DNA of 64,000 bases from Paramecium sonneborni. Taxonomy: Eukaryota > Ciliophora > Oligohymenophorea > Peniculida > Parameciidae. Of the stretch, positions 41,244-54,340 are shown in pieces. The notes under the pieces are model-generated. The model saw only the letters and a list, made by a program, of their open reading frames with translations, was not told where the DNA came from and did no database searches. The stretch covers positions 73,615 to 137,614 of the forward strand of contig CAJJDN010000081.1 in assembly GCA_905182985.1 (NCBI GenBank), written 5' to 3'. Numbering within the stretch: position 1 is the first letter of the stretch; every line of letters begins with the position of its first letter. Position numbers and translations under genes: made by a program.

Positions 41244-42665
41244 TTATGATAAATTGTAATAATTTAGATGACAAACTATTTTATCTTCATTTATTTTGTG
41301 ATTCTAGCTCTTTCAACTTTATGTCTCTCTTTCTTTATTAAATTATTTAAATAATTAACAGTATTATATTTAAAAAATTTTCAATACTAATTCAATAATT
41401 TTTATATAATGATATGTTTTACGAAAAAGCTGAGTTATTCCCAATCCTTAAATTCCAAAATGCTATTCAATAAAATCAAAAATATTTCTAAAATCCCATT
41501 TAAAAAGATGTAATTCATTCTTCCTTTTTATTTTAAAAAATTTTTTCATTAAAAAAAAAACAGAAAGCCTGAAAGACAAAATTTTCTCACTCAAAAATTA
41601 GATAAAAACACGATAGCGAGTCTTATTACATCAAATAAAATCTATTTGAATCATATATATTTTATTTTTTCAATCTCATCAAACATCCAAGCGTTTTAAC
41701 TAAATTTTATCAAAATTATACCTTCTTTTAATTAGGTTTAATTTAGAAATGATAATACTCATAAAGTTTTCATTTTCAAGAATTTTTTTTAATTTTTTTC
41801 TATTTTTTCAATTTTTGTTTTTGAGTAAATTAATCAGCCAAAATTTTAATATATATAGAGATTTTAGAGTTAAACTCATTCATTTTTTGACCTTAATCCC
41901 ACTTTCTTGAATTATTCAAAGTACAAAACAGCTTTAAGTTATTAATAAATCTTTTGAATTTCATAAGAAATAATTATATTTATTTTTCCAAACTTATTTT
42001 CAATTTGTTGAAGAAAAACTCTAAAATCGTAATAACAATATTAGAGGTATTTATTTTTCCAACAAAAAAGTGATTTTTCTGAACTTCTGCTAAATCAGAC
42101 ATAAAAATTTTTATTTTAAATATTATTTCCTTCTTCAGTTTTGATTAATTTGAGATGTTAAACTAGAAAAAAGAATTTGAAGGTATAAATTGAAGAAATT
42201 TGATAATAAATGGATACATCATAAATAAAAATGTAAACTATAATTATTTAGATGAGAATGTTATAAAAAATATTTTTTTCAATTTTTTAGTAAAATAAAA
42301 TAAATTTTATTATTCTTATTAAAAGGGTTAAGTATTCAATAAAAAATGAATATTCGAATTTAAAATTTCCTCAATTAAAACTTCTAAATAACTTAATAAT
42401 ATTAAAAAAATAACCAAATTATTCTTTGATGTTAAAAGAGTAAAATATTGGGTTGCTGTGATTACATGAATTTGTTGATGAATGATATTTGTAAAAATTG
42501 TAAAAAATTTAAACAATAAATTTTTGTTTGAATAAATAAACATTTAGAATATTTGTAAAGTTGAGTGCTTGAATGTGAGTAATCTAAAGAGTTAAAAAGA
42601 ATAAATAAAATAATATTTTTGATATTGGTTGTTGTATTATTTTGTTATTAAATTTAATTATAAAA
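41244..42665. other. intergenic region, no convincing gene
   Basis: AT-rich. A minus-strand frame at 41776-42102 (108 codons, MSDLAEVQKNHFF...) is open, but with TGA as the only stop this length is expected by chance. Nothing else seen. Confidence 0.4.
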
Positions 42666-44117
42666 ATGCAACAATAGCGAGACACTGATAACAATAGTGA
42701 AAATCTTAATGAGGAAGATAAGTAATGTAATAAATAGTATAACAAAAGCAGCTCAATCAATTAGCATGTACCATAGTTTCCTCCTAAAAAAGCTCCATCA
42801 TTTTCAATGGAAGGTCCTTAAATTCTAGTTTTGTTATTATAATTCAGATGTTCATAAGGGAATGCTAAAAGAGAATTAGAATGTTAGTTAATAAAAAGAT
42901 TAGTTAATATAAAAAAGAATTATGAACCAAATCGCTACAGATTGAATGGAACATGGGCATGGAAATACACAAATTATTTATATGAAAATTCAAATACACT
43001 TCCAGGTCCGATAGATAATACCGGTTTATTATAAATAAAAGAACCAATTCGAAATCGAGATTATTTTGTACTGACTGATACAGTTTGGAAATTTTTATTA
43101 GAAGAATATGGTGGTGGCCCTGAGATATTAGAAGATAGGATACCTCCTTCACCAGTTTCTAATATATCATCAACAACGGATAGAGCAAAATCAGCTGATA
43201 TAAGCATGATGTCAAGTGTTTCATAATAGGAATATCCATCAGAAATTCCTCTAAAAGGATTAAAGAATGAATTATTTTATTGTTACATGCATTCAATTCT
43301 ATAATGTTTAATGTGCATTCAAGAATTAAATCATTTTTTATTAAATAGTATTAATAGACATAATGGATAGAAAATGCTATATTGTAGAAGTTATAAGGAG
43401 ATGTTATTATAAATACGTGAAACATAAAGTGATTATATTAAAATAAATACATTAAGGACTACAGTAAGTAAGAAATTTAATCCAAAATATTAACATGATG
43501 CATAAGAGTTTCTATTATATTTGATATCAATGATAGAAGATGAAATTTTAGAAGTAAATAAAGAGTATGAAAAATAACAATAACCTAAGATGGAAAACAT
43601 TGTCAAGAAGTATTTAAAAGGTTAAATAGTAAGTGAATTGATTTGTAAGAATTGTAAACATAAATCAATTATTTCAGAAGAGTTTTTGACTTTATCATTA
43701 GCTTTAACTAAAGTAGCTACAGTAAATTAATCATTAGACGAATTTTTAAAAGATGAAATAATATAAGATTATCAATGTGATAATTGTCATAAAAAAAAAA
43801 CAGCAGTCAAAAAAACAAGGATTACATGTTTACCTAGATATCTCATTTTACACTTGAAACGTTTTAAGTTTTTTCCAAAATAAAGCAAAATAACATAACA
43901 AATAAAGTTTTCAATAGAATCAAATTTTTGTAATACTGAATACAAATTAATTGGTGTAATAGTGCATTCTGGTTCTTTAGAATAAGGACATTATTATTCA
44001 TATGGGAGAAGATAACATAAATGGTGGTTATTTAATGATTAACGTATAAAGTAAGCAAATAAGATGGATGTGTAATAGCAATAAGGCTACATCTTATTTT
44101 ATTAATAACTTTTTTGA
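42666..44117 (+). CDS. ubiquitin carboxyl-terminal hydrolase (USP) with DUSP domain
   Basis: A single open frame of 483 residues without introns. Residues ~75-165 match a DUSP domain (WKFLLEEYGGGPEI). The USP catalytic domain starts with LKNELFYCYMHSILQCL, giving nucleophile Cys206 in a diverged Cys box (usual NTCFMNS), and ends with the His box GSLEQGHYYSYG (His442) and WWLFNDQRI. A zinc ribbon CKNCKHK ... CDNCHKKK lies between. It should remove ubiquitin from substrates. Lack of introns is unusual among its neighbours. The following trichocyst gene starts 51 nt downstream. Confidence 0.9.
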
Positions 44118-44168
44118 TTATATAAATTAATATTAAGAGTAATCCGTTTTTTTTTTATAATTATAATT

Positions 44169-45326
44169 ATGAAAGTAGTTGCACTAACCTTAGTATTATT
44201 ATTGGCTGGAAATGCATTAGGAGGAGATTTAACTAATAGGTGAATTGTATAGATATAGAATTAGATATCCAATAATTGGAAAGAGTAAACCAACTTTAGT
44301 TAGTATTTTAACTGAATTGGAAAGCAAATTAACATCAGGTGGATCTGTAGATACAGCTGTAAACTTTTTAGACAGTTTAAGAGCATCAATTGATTCTGAA
44401 TAAATTAGACATGATCTATTATATACAGATTAAAGAAATTAATGTAGTGCTGAATTAGAATTAAGAACTAAAGATTTTAAAGATGCAGAATAAGTATTAA
44501 ATAGAGCCACTGAATAATATGAAAATTGTTCAACTTCTAAAAAAAAAGCTGATGCAGAATTAGATAATAATTTAGATAGTCAAAAAGTATTATTAGAATC
44601 ATTCAAATTAGGCTACAGATACAGATATTAAAATATTGGATTCCATTAGATAAGCTGGTGCTTAAAATTATAATGCAAAAAAATAAGATCATATTGATGC
44701 TTTAAGATCTATCTAAGAAAGCTTAAAGATCTTAGATAGTTTCTAATCTGGTGGTGCATCATTAGCTTAAATGTCAGAAATATCATTAAGAATGATTTAA
44801 GATGCAGTTAAATTAAAAACTACTAATATTATGAGTCAAATTTCAAGCATTTTTGCATAAATGTTAACTTAAAATGGAGGGTATTCATTATTTTTTATTT
44901 TTATTAGTTACATTGAAGTTTTTGAAAGACTTAAATAATTATTATAAAATTTAGAATAAAATCTTTATACAAATCTATAGAAAATATCAGAAGAGGAAGA
45001 TTAATCAATCTAAGAATATGACGATAGAAGAGTTCATTTGGTTGAATATTATAACAATTTAAAGAGAACTGAAAATAAATTGAGAGATCACATCACTACA
45101 ATGGATATTTGTTAAGATTAATAATCAGCTATTATTGATAGTGCTAGAGGAAAGAAAGTAAGAATTTACTTACTATTTCTAGGTGAGAAATGGTGAAATC
45201 TTTGATAGTGCTACTAGAATGTGCAATGATTTTGCTTCAGAATATGAGAAGGCAACCTAAGTAAGGAAACAAGAATTAGAATTAGTAGATAGAGTTAGAG
45301 CAAAGATAATTGAAAGAGGATCATGA
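44169..45326 (+). CDS. trichocyst matrix protein (TMP), second gene
   Basis: Four introns (44240-44264, a 25-nt, a 27-nt and a 25-nt one) give about 351 residues, almost the same length as the TMP at 30747. Signal peptide MKVVALTLVLLLAGNALGG, then two coiled-coil halves rich in Glu, Gln, Asp and Ala (NRATEQYENCSTSKKKAD; RKQELELVDRVRAKIIERGS). It belongs to the secreted, proteolytically processed trichocyst core proteins. It is clearly diverged from the first TMP, so they are paralogues, not a recent duplicate. It converges with the minus-strand gene 26 nt away. Confidence 0.85.
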
Positions 45327-45352
45327 TAATGATTGTATTTTATTATTATAAT

Positions 45353-46843
45353 TCACAACTCTGTTTTAAAATCTTAATGCTTCCTGCAAAACTAAATCAA
45401 ATTGTCATGAAGACCATTTAAATTATAATGTACCGTATCCCAATCAACAGTGTACTCGTCAATTATAACTCGATCTATTATTTCTTTCAATTGCAACTCA
45501 GATTCTGTATTTTTATATGTTAAATAATCAATTACTAATTTTCCTTACGTGGAGTCCTAGTAAGTGAAGATGAATTAAGGATTTGGTTTGACTTCGTATT
45601 CATATTAGAGATTGAAGTCATTAAGCTTCAAGAGTGTTCCATTTTCAAGAAGATTGAATGAAATATTTGGTATTGCTTCTTCTAGATCATGACATTTCCA
45701 TAATAAAATATTGTTTGTCTATGGAATCACAGTTATCACACCTCTAAAAGTATATGCAGAATATTCCAGTTGAGATGTCACTTAGACATACTCGAAGCCA
45801 GAGAAAAGAGCATCAACAAATGGAATTAATAATAAAGTAAACATTAATAATTATTTAATTCCTATTTCAATAATATTTATATTTGTAAAATCAAACATCT
45901 CATAAAGATATCACAGTTTTTCAATGATGTTTCCATTATCCAATAAAAATTAACCAATACCTTGAAATTTACCATTTCCACTAATAGCCAAAAAGTTTGG
46001 AATTGTAAAATAGAAATCAGTTTCCAAATTTGCCAAATTCTAAAATTCAATGTAATTATTACTTCTTAAATTTGTTTTATAATGAGTACAGCTTATTCAT
46101 CTTAAACTACTGCTTCTCCATTTTGAATCCATTATGAAATTTTTTTTCCATAGAACCCATTTTTTCTTATGAATTCAGGACAATCATCAGAACTCTTGTA
46201 TTCTAAATCGACCTTAAAATTTTTAAATTTAAGAAACAAATTCATTTGAGGATCTTTGGCAAGATCAGGTTCAAAATTTTCAAGAACATTTTAAATTGTT
46301 TATGCTAAATCTTAAGAAAGATCAAATTTCATAATAAATTTGAGACTCTTCATAATAACTGACATAAATCTGTCACCTTTTTTAAGAAGTTCACTTGCTA
46401 ATGTAAAATCTGTATTGGATGATAATAACATCTAAATTGAGTTTTCATTTTTCTCAGCAAATTCTTCAAAACCTGAAAAAAATAAATAATATATCTTTAC
46501 CTCCAGCAAAGATCATATTAAATGCATCTTTGATTTATTCAATTTCAACAGGTTTATAAAATGATATCCATAAAGTTGTTCCTTACAAGTGAGTTTTCAT
46601 CCTAAGATCTTCATCTTCTAGGATAGGATTAAATGTCTCATTAAGAAATTTCACTAATTCTTAAGTTTTTCCATCTATTGTCTTGAATGCAAATACAACT
46701 CCCCATTATGTATCTAAATTATCGGCTGTTTATTTTTATAAATATTCTAATTGTTATGTTGCAGCTTGTTTATTAATAAGAGCCTTAAAACTTAATTCTA
46801 AAGATAACTTATTACCTTAAACTGAATGCACCTTCTCCTTCAT
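45353..46843 (-). CDS. unknown protein with one in-frame TGA
   Basis: Introns of 28 nt (near 46.49 kb) and 23 nt (near 46.05 kb) give exactly 480 codons in one frame, but codon TGA at 45911-45913 interrupts it. The part before the TGA (MKEKVHSVQGNKLSLELSF ... WGVVFAFKTIDGKTQELVKF ... MKTHLQGTTLWISFYKPVE) and the part after it (HDLEEAIPNISFNLLENGTL ... DWDTVHYNLNGLHDNLIQFC) both read as folded protein. I recognise no family. Either a sequencing error or allele, a pseudogene, stop readthrough, or two adjacent genes with the second starting MFDFTNIN. Confidence 0.5.
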
Positions 46844-47016
46844 AATGTGGACCAACTTAAACTGAGATATGTGATGAATTGATTGACATAATTTTGTAAT
46901 TAAAAAAATCACATTAGATTCAATTTTAGTTTTAATTATACATATATTTTATAAGAGTATCTAAATAGTGATCTCAGAATATAAAAGAAATAAAAAAAAA
47001 CTTAAACATAATTTGA

Positions 47017-47481
47017 TCACATATAAAGTATCATACATAAAATTGATAGTATTTTACATGATGATGAATTTGGATACAAACTAATTGAAGATGGAGATAC
47101 TCCAACTATTTCAATATTTCTTATGATTTCTTTTTCTTTTCCCTTCTAAACTACATATACTATTTCATCAAAGCCTATTTTCTAATAAGCACTATCATAA
47201 TAAGACAATTCTATCCTTCCGGTACTCAATTTCATTAAATAGTTTTATAATGCTTTATGTTTACATAATCCAGAATCCTTTGCTTCTATTTTTAACATCA
47301 CTCCCTTCAGTTTATAATTTGATAAATCTATTTAGGAACCACAAGAAAATACACTCATTTAATAATGAGCAGATATTGTCATCCACAATTATCTATTAAC
47401 TCTTCTCATTCTTACAATATCTTGCATGTTCAAATATTCTAAGATTCCCAAAACTATATGTCTTGGTAAGTTTTTAAACAT
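47017..47481 (-). CDS. F-box protein (or C-terminal part of the upstream gene)
   Basis: From MFKNLPRHIVLGILEYLNMQ, a clear F-box (LPRHIVLGILEYL ... RMRRVNRQLWMTI), about 154 codons to TGA at 47017. F-box proteins bind Skp1 in SCF ubiquitin ligases. It is in the same frame as the upstream gene and separated from it only by TGA 47500-47502 and 18 nt, so it may be one protein with an in-frame TGA. Confidence 0.6.
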
Positions 47482-47499
47482 AAAATTAATTATATCAAT

Positions 47500-48965
47500 T
47501 CAATTAGCTATTCTATGCATACAACCAGATAATGTTTCATACCATCTCTAATTCACTAAATCAAATTGTCCTCTTTCTAAATCTACTATCTATATCTAAT
47601 CAAATAAATCCTTGTAAGTCTACATATCTTAATAATCTCCTCGTAAGTCTAATAATGAAACATACAATTTTCTTGTAAATCCTATCTCAATTGAATATAT
47701 TATTATTTCCAAACAACTTAAAAATCATATCTAAATCTTACTCTTATTCTTCTCTCAAATTCATTGCTACATTAAATAAATCATCCTCCCAAGCTTAAAA
47801 AAAAACTATTGAATTATCATCCTACTCTCTCTCACTTTTTCTATTCTCTTCCTCTCTTTATTCTGTTCTTTATTTTTATTCTGTTTTTTATCTTTCCTAT
47901 TTTTATTCTGTTGTCTATCTAGATGTCTTCTTTTCTAATTATGCTGCTAATATTTCTTATTTCTATTTTAATTATTCAAATGCTTTTGGATTCATTCTCT
48001 TATATTCATCATACATTCTATTAAAATACTATTGACATTCTTATTAGGATTTTGTTCTAATTAAAATTGTATTAAATCATTACTATACTTTCCTAAAACT
48101 TCAAAAATTTAAGCATAAAATTAATATCCCAAAAGTAAATGATAATGTATCTAATAAGGTGGGATTTCCTTAGGATATGGAATCATTGCCTTTTGTCTAT
48201 TATTAATTTAAAATTCAATTAATGAAAAAATAATTCGATTCTTTATTAGAAAATCATGTGTTTTACTATCTTAACTCATTTCTTCTAAAATTTACATTGG
48301 ATATGTTATCAATTATATTGCTTATTATGGTTTATTCATTTAATTTAATGCATAACAAATATTCAATTACAAATGAATCTATTAATAAATGAATAAATTT
48401 TTTGTAACCAAATATGATCTAATAAATAAGGCTCTACAAAGATAGTTAAGTCCAATTTAAATATTTTTTCTTAAAATTTATATAGCACCAATATTATTTA
48501 CAAAAGATATTAAGAAAAATAAATGATCTCTATTTTATGAATTTAATTATATACTCTAAATACTCTTGTAATCTCTTTAATTCAAATGGTAAAATATCAT
48601 CATTGTTTTTTAATTTGACTTTTATATCGAACATTTGATTAATTTCAGCTTCTGAAAATTATCTGTTATCATCCAGAATATTAATTATTATATCCTTAAT
48701 ATCCTTAATATTTGGAAGTTAATTTTGAATTTTTAAGCACAATTATTTAAGATTCTATTGTAGTATCACACAAACTTTTTTACCAATTTGAAACGCTTAC
48801 TATAAAATAAGAAATCCATTTGTTTACCTTATATTCTTCAGATTCTATATTCTTAATATAATCAATTTACCATTTCTCAAGAGATGAAGAAACCATAGCC
48901 TGAATTTCCTCATAAGGTAAATTTGACCTGAATATTTTCATAACTTCATCAAATTCAATATCCAT
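47500..48965 (-). CDS. unknown helical protein upstream of the F-box ORF
   Basis: Begins MDIEFDEVMKIFRSNLPYEE. Introns include a 28-nt one after SEEYK (48.8 kb) and a 25-nt one near 47.7 kb; at least one more near 48.5 kb is unresolved. The middle is a charged helical region (EYKRMNPKAFEQLKQKQEI, then a Glu/Gln/Arg repeat), followed by AWEDDLFNVAMNLREEQ and LYVSLLDLRGDYQDMQ. It ends QRWYETLSGCMHRIAN at TGA 47500. No family recognised; the in-frame F-box downstream suggests a possible substrate adaptor. Confidence 0.55.
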
Positions 48966-48995
48966 TAAATTAATAAATTAATAATTATATATAAT

Positions 48996-49709
48996 TCAGC
49001 ATTTTTTACCAAATGATTAAGTCATCTCTTCTTATGAAATCTCAATTGATTTTTCTAAATTTTCTTAAATCTATTTCGGTTTTAATATTTATCCTATAGT
49101 TAAATTTTTCTATATAAATGTTTCATGTAATAATCTCATTTATCCAATCCAATAATTTTATTATTACAAGTTTTACTATTAATAAACTAATTCCAAAATA
49201 GTCAATTAATGCCCTGATATGACTTCATTAAAATTTTATAGAGGCATAAATTTAATTATTTAATCTTCATTACCATATATGTCCTTTTCCATTTTAATAA
49301 TCTCTTACCAAGGTTCCTCAATTAAATTTATATTAATAGAAGTTTTAAGTTCAAGTAACTATTTAACAGTGTTATCAATTGTTTTTTAGAGATTAAACTT
49401 TTATTAAGATTATTTATCATAATTCTATTTTAAACTTTATAACTAAATTTTTAGTTATTAAATTTTTTTTTGTTTGTATAATCTACTCTATTATGTTTGT
49501 ATTTCTTGTTCATTAAATTATAATTCATTTTTGTTTAATTTGTTACCTTGAATAGGGACTTTAGTAAACAATAATTGACCTTCTTTTTTTTATTTTAAGA
49601 AAATACTATTGTTAGTTAAATCTTAAAAGATATTAGAGCTACTAGATCTCTCTGATCGATAAGTTTAGACATTATTTTAAGAATTCTCATTCTAATATCG
49701 ATGCTTCAT
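48996..49709 (-). CDS. coiled-coil protein, unknown (intronless)
   Basis: Single open frame of 237 residues from MKHRYQNENSQNN to TGA at 48996. An N-terminal Ser/Asn-rich tail (SERSSSSNIFQDLTNNS) is followed by a Gln/Lys/Leu coiled coil (QQLKIQLQSLKQNYDKQSQQ) and a helical C-terminus. Size and layout suggest a structural or kinetochore/basal-body type coiled coil, but no family is recognised. It lies 30 nt upstream of the next minus-strand gene's start and 80 nt downstream of the pseudokinase stop. Confidence 0.7.
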
Positions 49710-49789
49710 AATTTAATTATAAAATAAACAAAAAACTTAAAAATCAATAAATAAATAACCTTTTAACTTTTTTAATTGTTCAAGTCATT

Positions 49790-51051
49790 CTATTGACAAA
49801 TACTATTTAATTATGAGTCATCCTATTTGTAGTTTAAACAATATTTTTTTGAGTTTTAATGAGATTATCCACTTTAAGTAGTTGAATATGAGATTTGGTT
49901 TATGGTCTAGAGAAATAGATAATTAAAAATTACATATCTAATTAATCAATACTATCTTTAATTTTAATTTTGCTAAATTCATAATTCAATACTTTTGGTA
50001 ATGACATAGAATACATAGTTTTCCTAGCAAAATTAAAATCAGAAGCATAAGTAAGCTGTTTAATTGATTTATTCTACTTTTTAATTTTAGATGGAGGAAA
50101 ATAAGGTTATTTATGATTATCTTCACTTAAATATACAATATTTTCAATAGCTTAATATTTTTTTTGAATTCTCCTTTTGTGTAATATTAATTTATCTGCT
50201 TTAAATTTTGGTAAAATTCTATTCAAATTAATTTCTTCTTAAGAAATTTAAGCTTATTAACAATAGAATAAGATTTATTCAACATTAGGTCTAAGTTCAG
50301 GATCATAACCCAACATCAACTTTAATAAATTGTTTAAGTTAAGACTATAATTTGGATTGTATGTAATATGAACTCCTTTAAGTATTTTTTTATGTAAAAC
50401 ATCTACATTATTTGCAATAATAAGTGGATCCTTAAACATCATCTAATACAACATATATCCCATCATCCAAATATCTGATTTATAATCATATTTTTATGTC
50501 CTGATGAATTCAGGTGCTAATAAATAACTATCAGTATAATTCTAATTATTTAAATAAAAGGGAATATTCATCTCACCTAGAATAGTGATACCTTGAACTT
50601 AAAAAACATTCGATAACAATAATTTACCATGAATTCTTTTTGGATGAAATAATTATAAAGCATAAGATATCTAAATAAATAATTCTAAGCTTTTGTACTT
50701 CTTGAATTGTCTTCCAAATATCTCCTTCTTTTATGGAATATTCATACTATTTATCTAAATAATCACTCACTATTCTAATTATCAAAATTTATACTAATAC
50801 CCTAAATATGTCATCTCTTAATCTAAAGAAGCTTCATAAAACTTCACATTATATGAGTTCTTTTGATTAGATAACTTTGTAAGTAATTTTATTATATTAT
50901 GCACTCTATCCTTAGGTATACTCTCCAATGTAAATATTCTTAACATGTAATAATGAGCACTTCTTTTAACTATAAATGACTTCCTAAATGAGCTTTATTT
51001 AACTATTTTAACTATCTCAAATTGAGGGAATAACTATTCCACACTTTTCAT
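49790..51051 (-). CDS. second pseudokinase-like protein
   Basis: Starts MKSVEQLFPQFEIVKIVKQS; a 26-nt intron (near 50.8 kb) and a 28-nt intron (near 50.69 kb) give about 400 residues. Kinase landmarks: SFIVKRSAHYYMLRIFTLES, where the VAIK Lys is Arg; LFHPKRIHGKLLLSNVF in place of HRDLKPEN (Asp missing, Asn kept); ILGEM for DFG; YLLAPEFI; YKSDIWMMGYMLYQMMF; and LGYDPELRPNVEQIL. The C-terminal ~170 residues are a basic tail. Catalysis is unlikely. It resembles the pseudokinase at 39863 in losing the same residues, though the sequences differ. Confidence 0.72.
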
Positions 51052-51823
51052 TTAATAAATTATTGGAACTTACAGTATAAGTTGTTTCATTTCTCAATTA
51101 TGTTATAAATCTCTATTACATAACATAAAAATTGAATAATACAATTCAAAAAATCCTCACATTATTATTCCAATCTAAATCAACTGATAGTCAAATATCA
51201 TAAGTATTTTTTACTATTAAATATCTAGAAATCATAGAATGAATTTGTTAAATTTATAGAAACTTTCATAATACTAAAAAGAAAGTTTTTTTAAAAGTAA
51301 CTGCTATTAATTGTAAACTATAAAGGAAAATATTTTTGAATAAAAGTTAAATAAAAAAAAGAAAATAAAGAAAATGAAGCACATCAATAAATAATACAAT
51401 TATTTTTTAGTGAAATAAATAATACAATTATTTTTTAGTTAGAAATCCAAAAAAAACAAGCAAAAATGACATTTGAAATTTTAAATTTTAAATTCTATTA
51501 CTTTAGGAAAGGGTTTTTTGTTTGAGATAATTAAAATAAAACACTTAAGTTATCTTCTAAATTTATAGTCACATTTATAAAATATACTGTGTGTGTGTTT
51601 ATATAATTAGCTTAATAGTTCTGATTAAAGCAAAACAAAAAGAATCGAATAAATTATTTGCTGAACATAATAGTAAATTTATGAAAGCTGATCGATCGGT
51701 TGCCTTCCAGAATAATTTTTTAAATGAGAAAGCAATTTGTTAAAAGATTTCATCAAGACATAACAATGAAATGCACCATTAGAAATGTAAATGTAGATCT
51801 TCTTAATTTGATAATTTAATATT
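51052..51823. other. intergenic region with a short tandem duplication
   Basis: Head-to-head region between the pseudokinase (minus) and the Gln/Asn-rich protein (plus). Around 51386-51440 a ~26-nt AT-rich unit containing ATACAATTATTTTTTAG occurs twice in tandem. No gene seen. Confidence 0.5.
51386..51440. repeat. two tandem copies of a ~26-nt AT-rich unit
   Basis: Both copies contain AATAATACAATTATTTTTTA followed by GT; the unit repeats once at ~27 nt spacing. Too short to be a mobile element; likely slippage. Confidence 0.75.
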
Positions 51824-52738
51824 ATGGATATAAGATCAGCTATATGCAATCTCATTACGACAGTTTCAAACTTCATTATAGAATCCAAACTCAAAGCTTA
51901 ACTTGATTTAATTTAAAATCTTGCCTCCAAACCCAATTCTAACCTTGATGAAATACTCAAACTGATGAACAACCTTGGGAAAGATTAAAATATCCATTAA
52001 AGAGTCTTTTCTTAGCCTTTGTAACTCAATTCACCTAAACCCTCTAATAAAGTATAAGCTCAATCTGGAGCTAATGTTTCTGCTTTTTCTGGTGGAATCA
52101 ATACTAAAATATAGAATAATGGAAGTCGTATATAATATGTTAGTCCAGTTAAAACTATCAGAGATGATAAATAATATAAAACTAACTCTGATAGGCAGAT
52201 TTGTTTAACTAGTGAAACATTAACACAAACTCCAAAGAATTATAATGATTTCAAACCTTTTGACAAGTTAACTATTGACTTATAGTCAAAATAAAAAGAT
52301 TAATCTAATTTACATATTAATCGTCCTACTCTTGGAGTAATCTAAGATCTTTTGGAATAATCTTAAAAAGAAATCAGCATACCATAAAATTATAATACAT
52401 AATAAATTCTTACTTAATTTAATCCTAATTAATAATTCGATTATTAATAAGATTATTAATAATATTAATAATAAGTAATAAAATAGTATAATCAGAATAA
52501 AGTCTCTTAGCGATTATTAGTAAATTTAGATTCATGTATCAAACAAATGAGATCAAATACATTTAAATTGATATTAACAAATGAAAAAACTACTGAAATA
52601 GATACTTGTACATCTATCCCTCAAAATAGTTAATTAGATAATTCAATCACAGCAAGTTAGAGAAAATAATTTAATGTAAAATTATTATAGCTATATTATA
52701 TAGCCATTACAAAAAGGAATTCATTAAAAAATGACTGA
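51824..52738 (+). CDS. Gln/Asn-rich protein, unknown
   Basis: Single open frame of 304 residues beginning MDIRSAICNLITTVSNFIIE. The N-terminal ~50 residues look helical. The middle is Ser/Pro/Gln-rich with a run of FNPNQQFDYQQDYQQYQQQ type. The C-terminal ~70 residues regain order (SQRLLVNLDSCIKQMRSN). No family recognised. ATG 51824 starts the frame; upstream codons in frame show no Met. Confidence 0.65.
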
Positions 52739-53939
52739 CAAAGATCTATTTTATATTTAATAAAATTTCTTGATGAAAAAATTAATTGTGAAAGCTAAAA
52801 AAGGTGAGAAAAGCTCTCCTTTTAATCCAGTTTTAGATATATTTTTACAATGAAATGATTTCATTCATGTATAAAATAAGGTATTATTAATTTATTATAA
52901 GTTATAATTTATAATTAAAAAGTAAAATTATAATTTAAAATATACTATCATAAAATAAAACAATTTATTATAATAAGGATCTGCTTTAGGAGGAAACTCT
53001 TAATGTGAAAGCTTAGTTTCACTTTTTATATTCAAAATGAAGAATTTATAAAGCTCTTGAAAAAAGAGAAATCAATATTAATTTGAGTCTTTTTATTAGG
53101 GATGATGTAATAATTAAATGAAATCAAGCGTGCGAATCAAAGAGAAGAATTAAATTATGTTAATAATTAGACAACAATATATAGAAAAATTACAATTTTA
53201 GACATTTCAAAAAAAGTAAATTAATTAGTAAAAGAATGTAATTAGCAATAGGGCTCTTCAGTTAGGAGAATTTTTAATTTATTTAAGAATCAAAAAATAA
53301 ACTTATGCATAAGTTTTGTAGTTTTGGAAGTTGTTTATAAATATGTATAAGTTTTTGAATAAAAATTTTGAAGATGCTGAATGGATAAAGAAAAATTATA
53401 ATTGTAATGTAATTAAAATGTAGTTTTCAGATTAATCTATATATTGTTCTTCTATTATTTTTATTAATAACATATATTGTTTTTTAATATTAATTTTTAA
53501 TTTATAAAAATATTTTGATAAATTATAAATAAGAGTAAATAATTTCTAATATTTTATATTAAGATTTATTAAACAACTTCTACAAATATTTCAATTTCTT
53601 GGAAAATTAATTTTAAGATTTTGACTATTTAATTTGATTCAATAATTGATAGGAGAAACATCATTTTGATGTATGAGCAGAAAATATTTAATAGCTGTTC
53701 TTTCTGCTTTAAGAATTTTCAATAATATGATCTTTGATTTTAATAACCAAATCTTAAAATTGCTTCTAAGTATAATGAATATGATTAGAGAAATCAATTC
53801 AGAATGAAGAATTGAAAGATGTAGTAATTTGATTGTTCTTGTTAATTTATAAGTCATCTCTAGAATTAGATTTTTATGTGCTGACTTTAATAGTCTTTGT
53901 TATAATTCTATTTAAAGTGATTATAATAGTTTTTACTCC

Positions 53940-54340
53940 TTATTTTAATTAACAGAGAAATTTGGGTCAGTAATCATTTCTATTGTATCTCATTTAGAAT
54001 CGCAGAAAAATGGAAATTTTACGATAGAAGTTGATACTAGATGACTCCAACATCAATTAAAATTTTAAATGATATATTGAAATACCTTTTTCATCATATC
54101 CTTCATCTAAAAAAGTTTCTGTTACTCAATATGGTAATGATCCTGTTCTCATCCACATTTTATGGTATTCAGTTTCATTAATTTGTTTTCTGGTTTTAAA
54201 TCTCTATGTTAAATATCTTTTAGTTAGGGTAGACAAATGTTTCATTATTTATTAGATAGCAATATAAACATATGAATATTTAAATTATCTTTAATTAAAT
54301 TACAGATCTTAACAATTATTTAATGAAAATTATGTCGATT
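53940..54340 (-). pseudogene. protein kinase gene fragment
   Basis: On the minus strand LPQLKDIQHRDLKPENKLM is readable, a canonical catalytic loop, followed within ~30 codons by TGA, and then VTETFLDEGYDEKG in place of the activation-segment/APE region. The DFG and much of the activation loop are absent. Unlike the two pseudokinases above, frame is not preserved, so this is a decayed copy of an active kinase (CDPK-like). Confidence 0.65.

Noticed and set aside
41776..42102. Minus-strand 108-codon frame starting MSDLAEVQ
   Set aside because: With TGA as the only stop and very low GC, frames of this length are expected by chance; no family resemblance.
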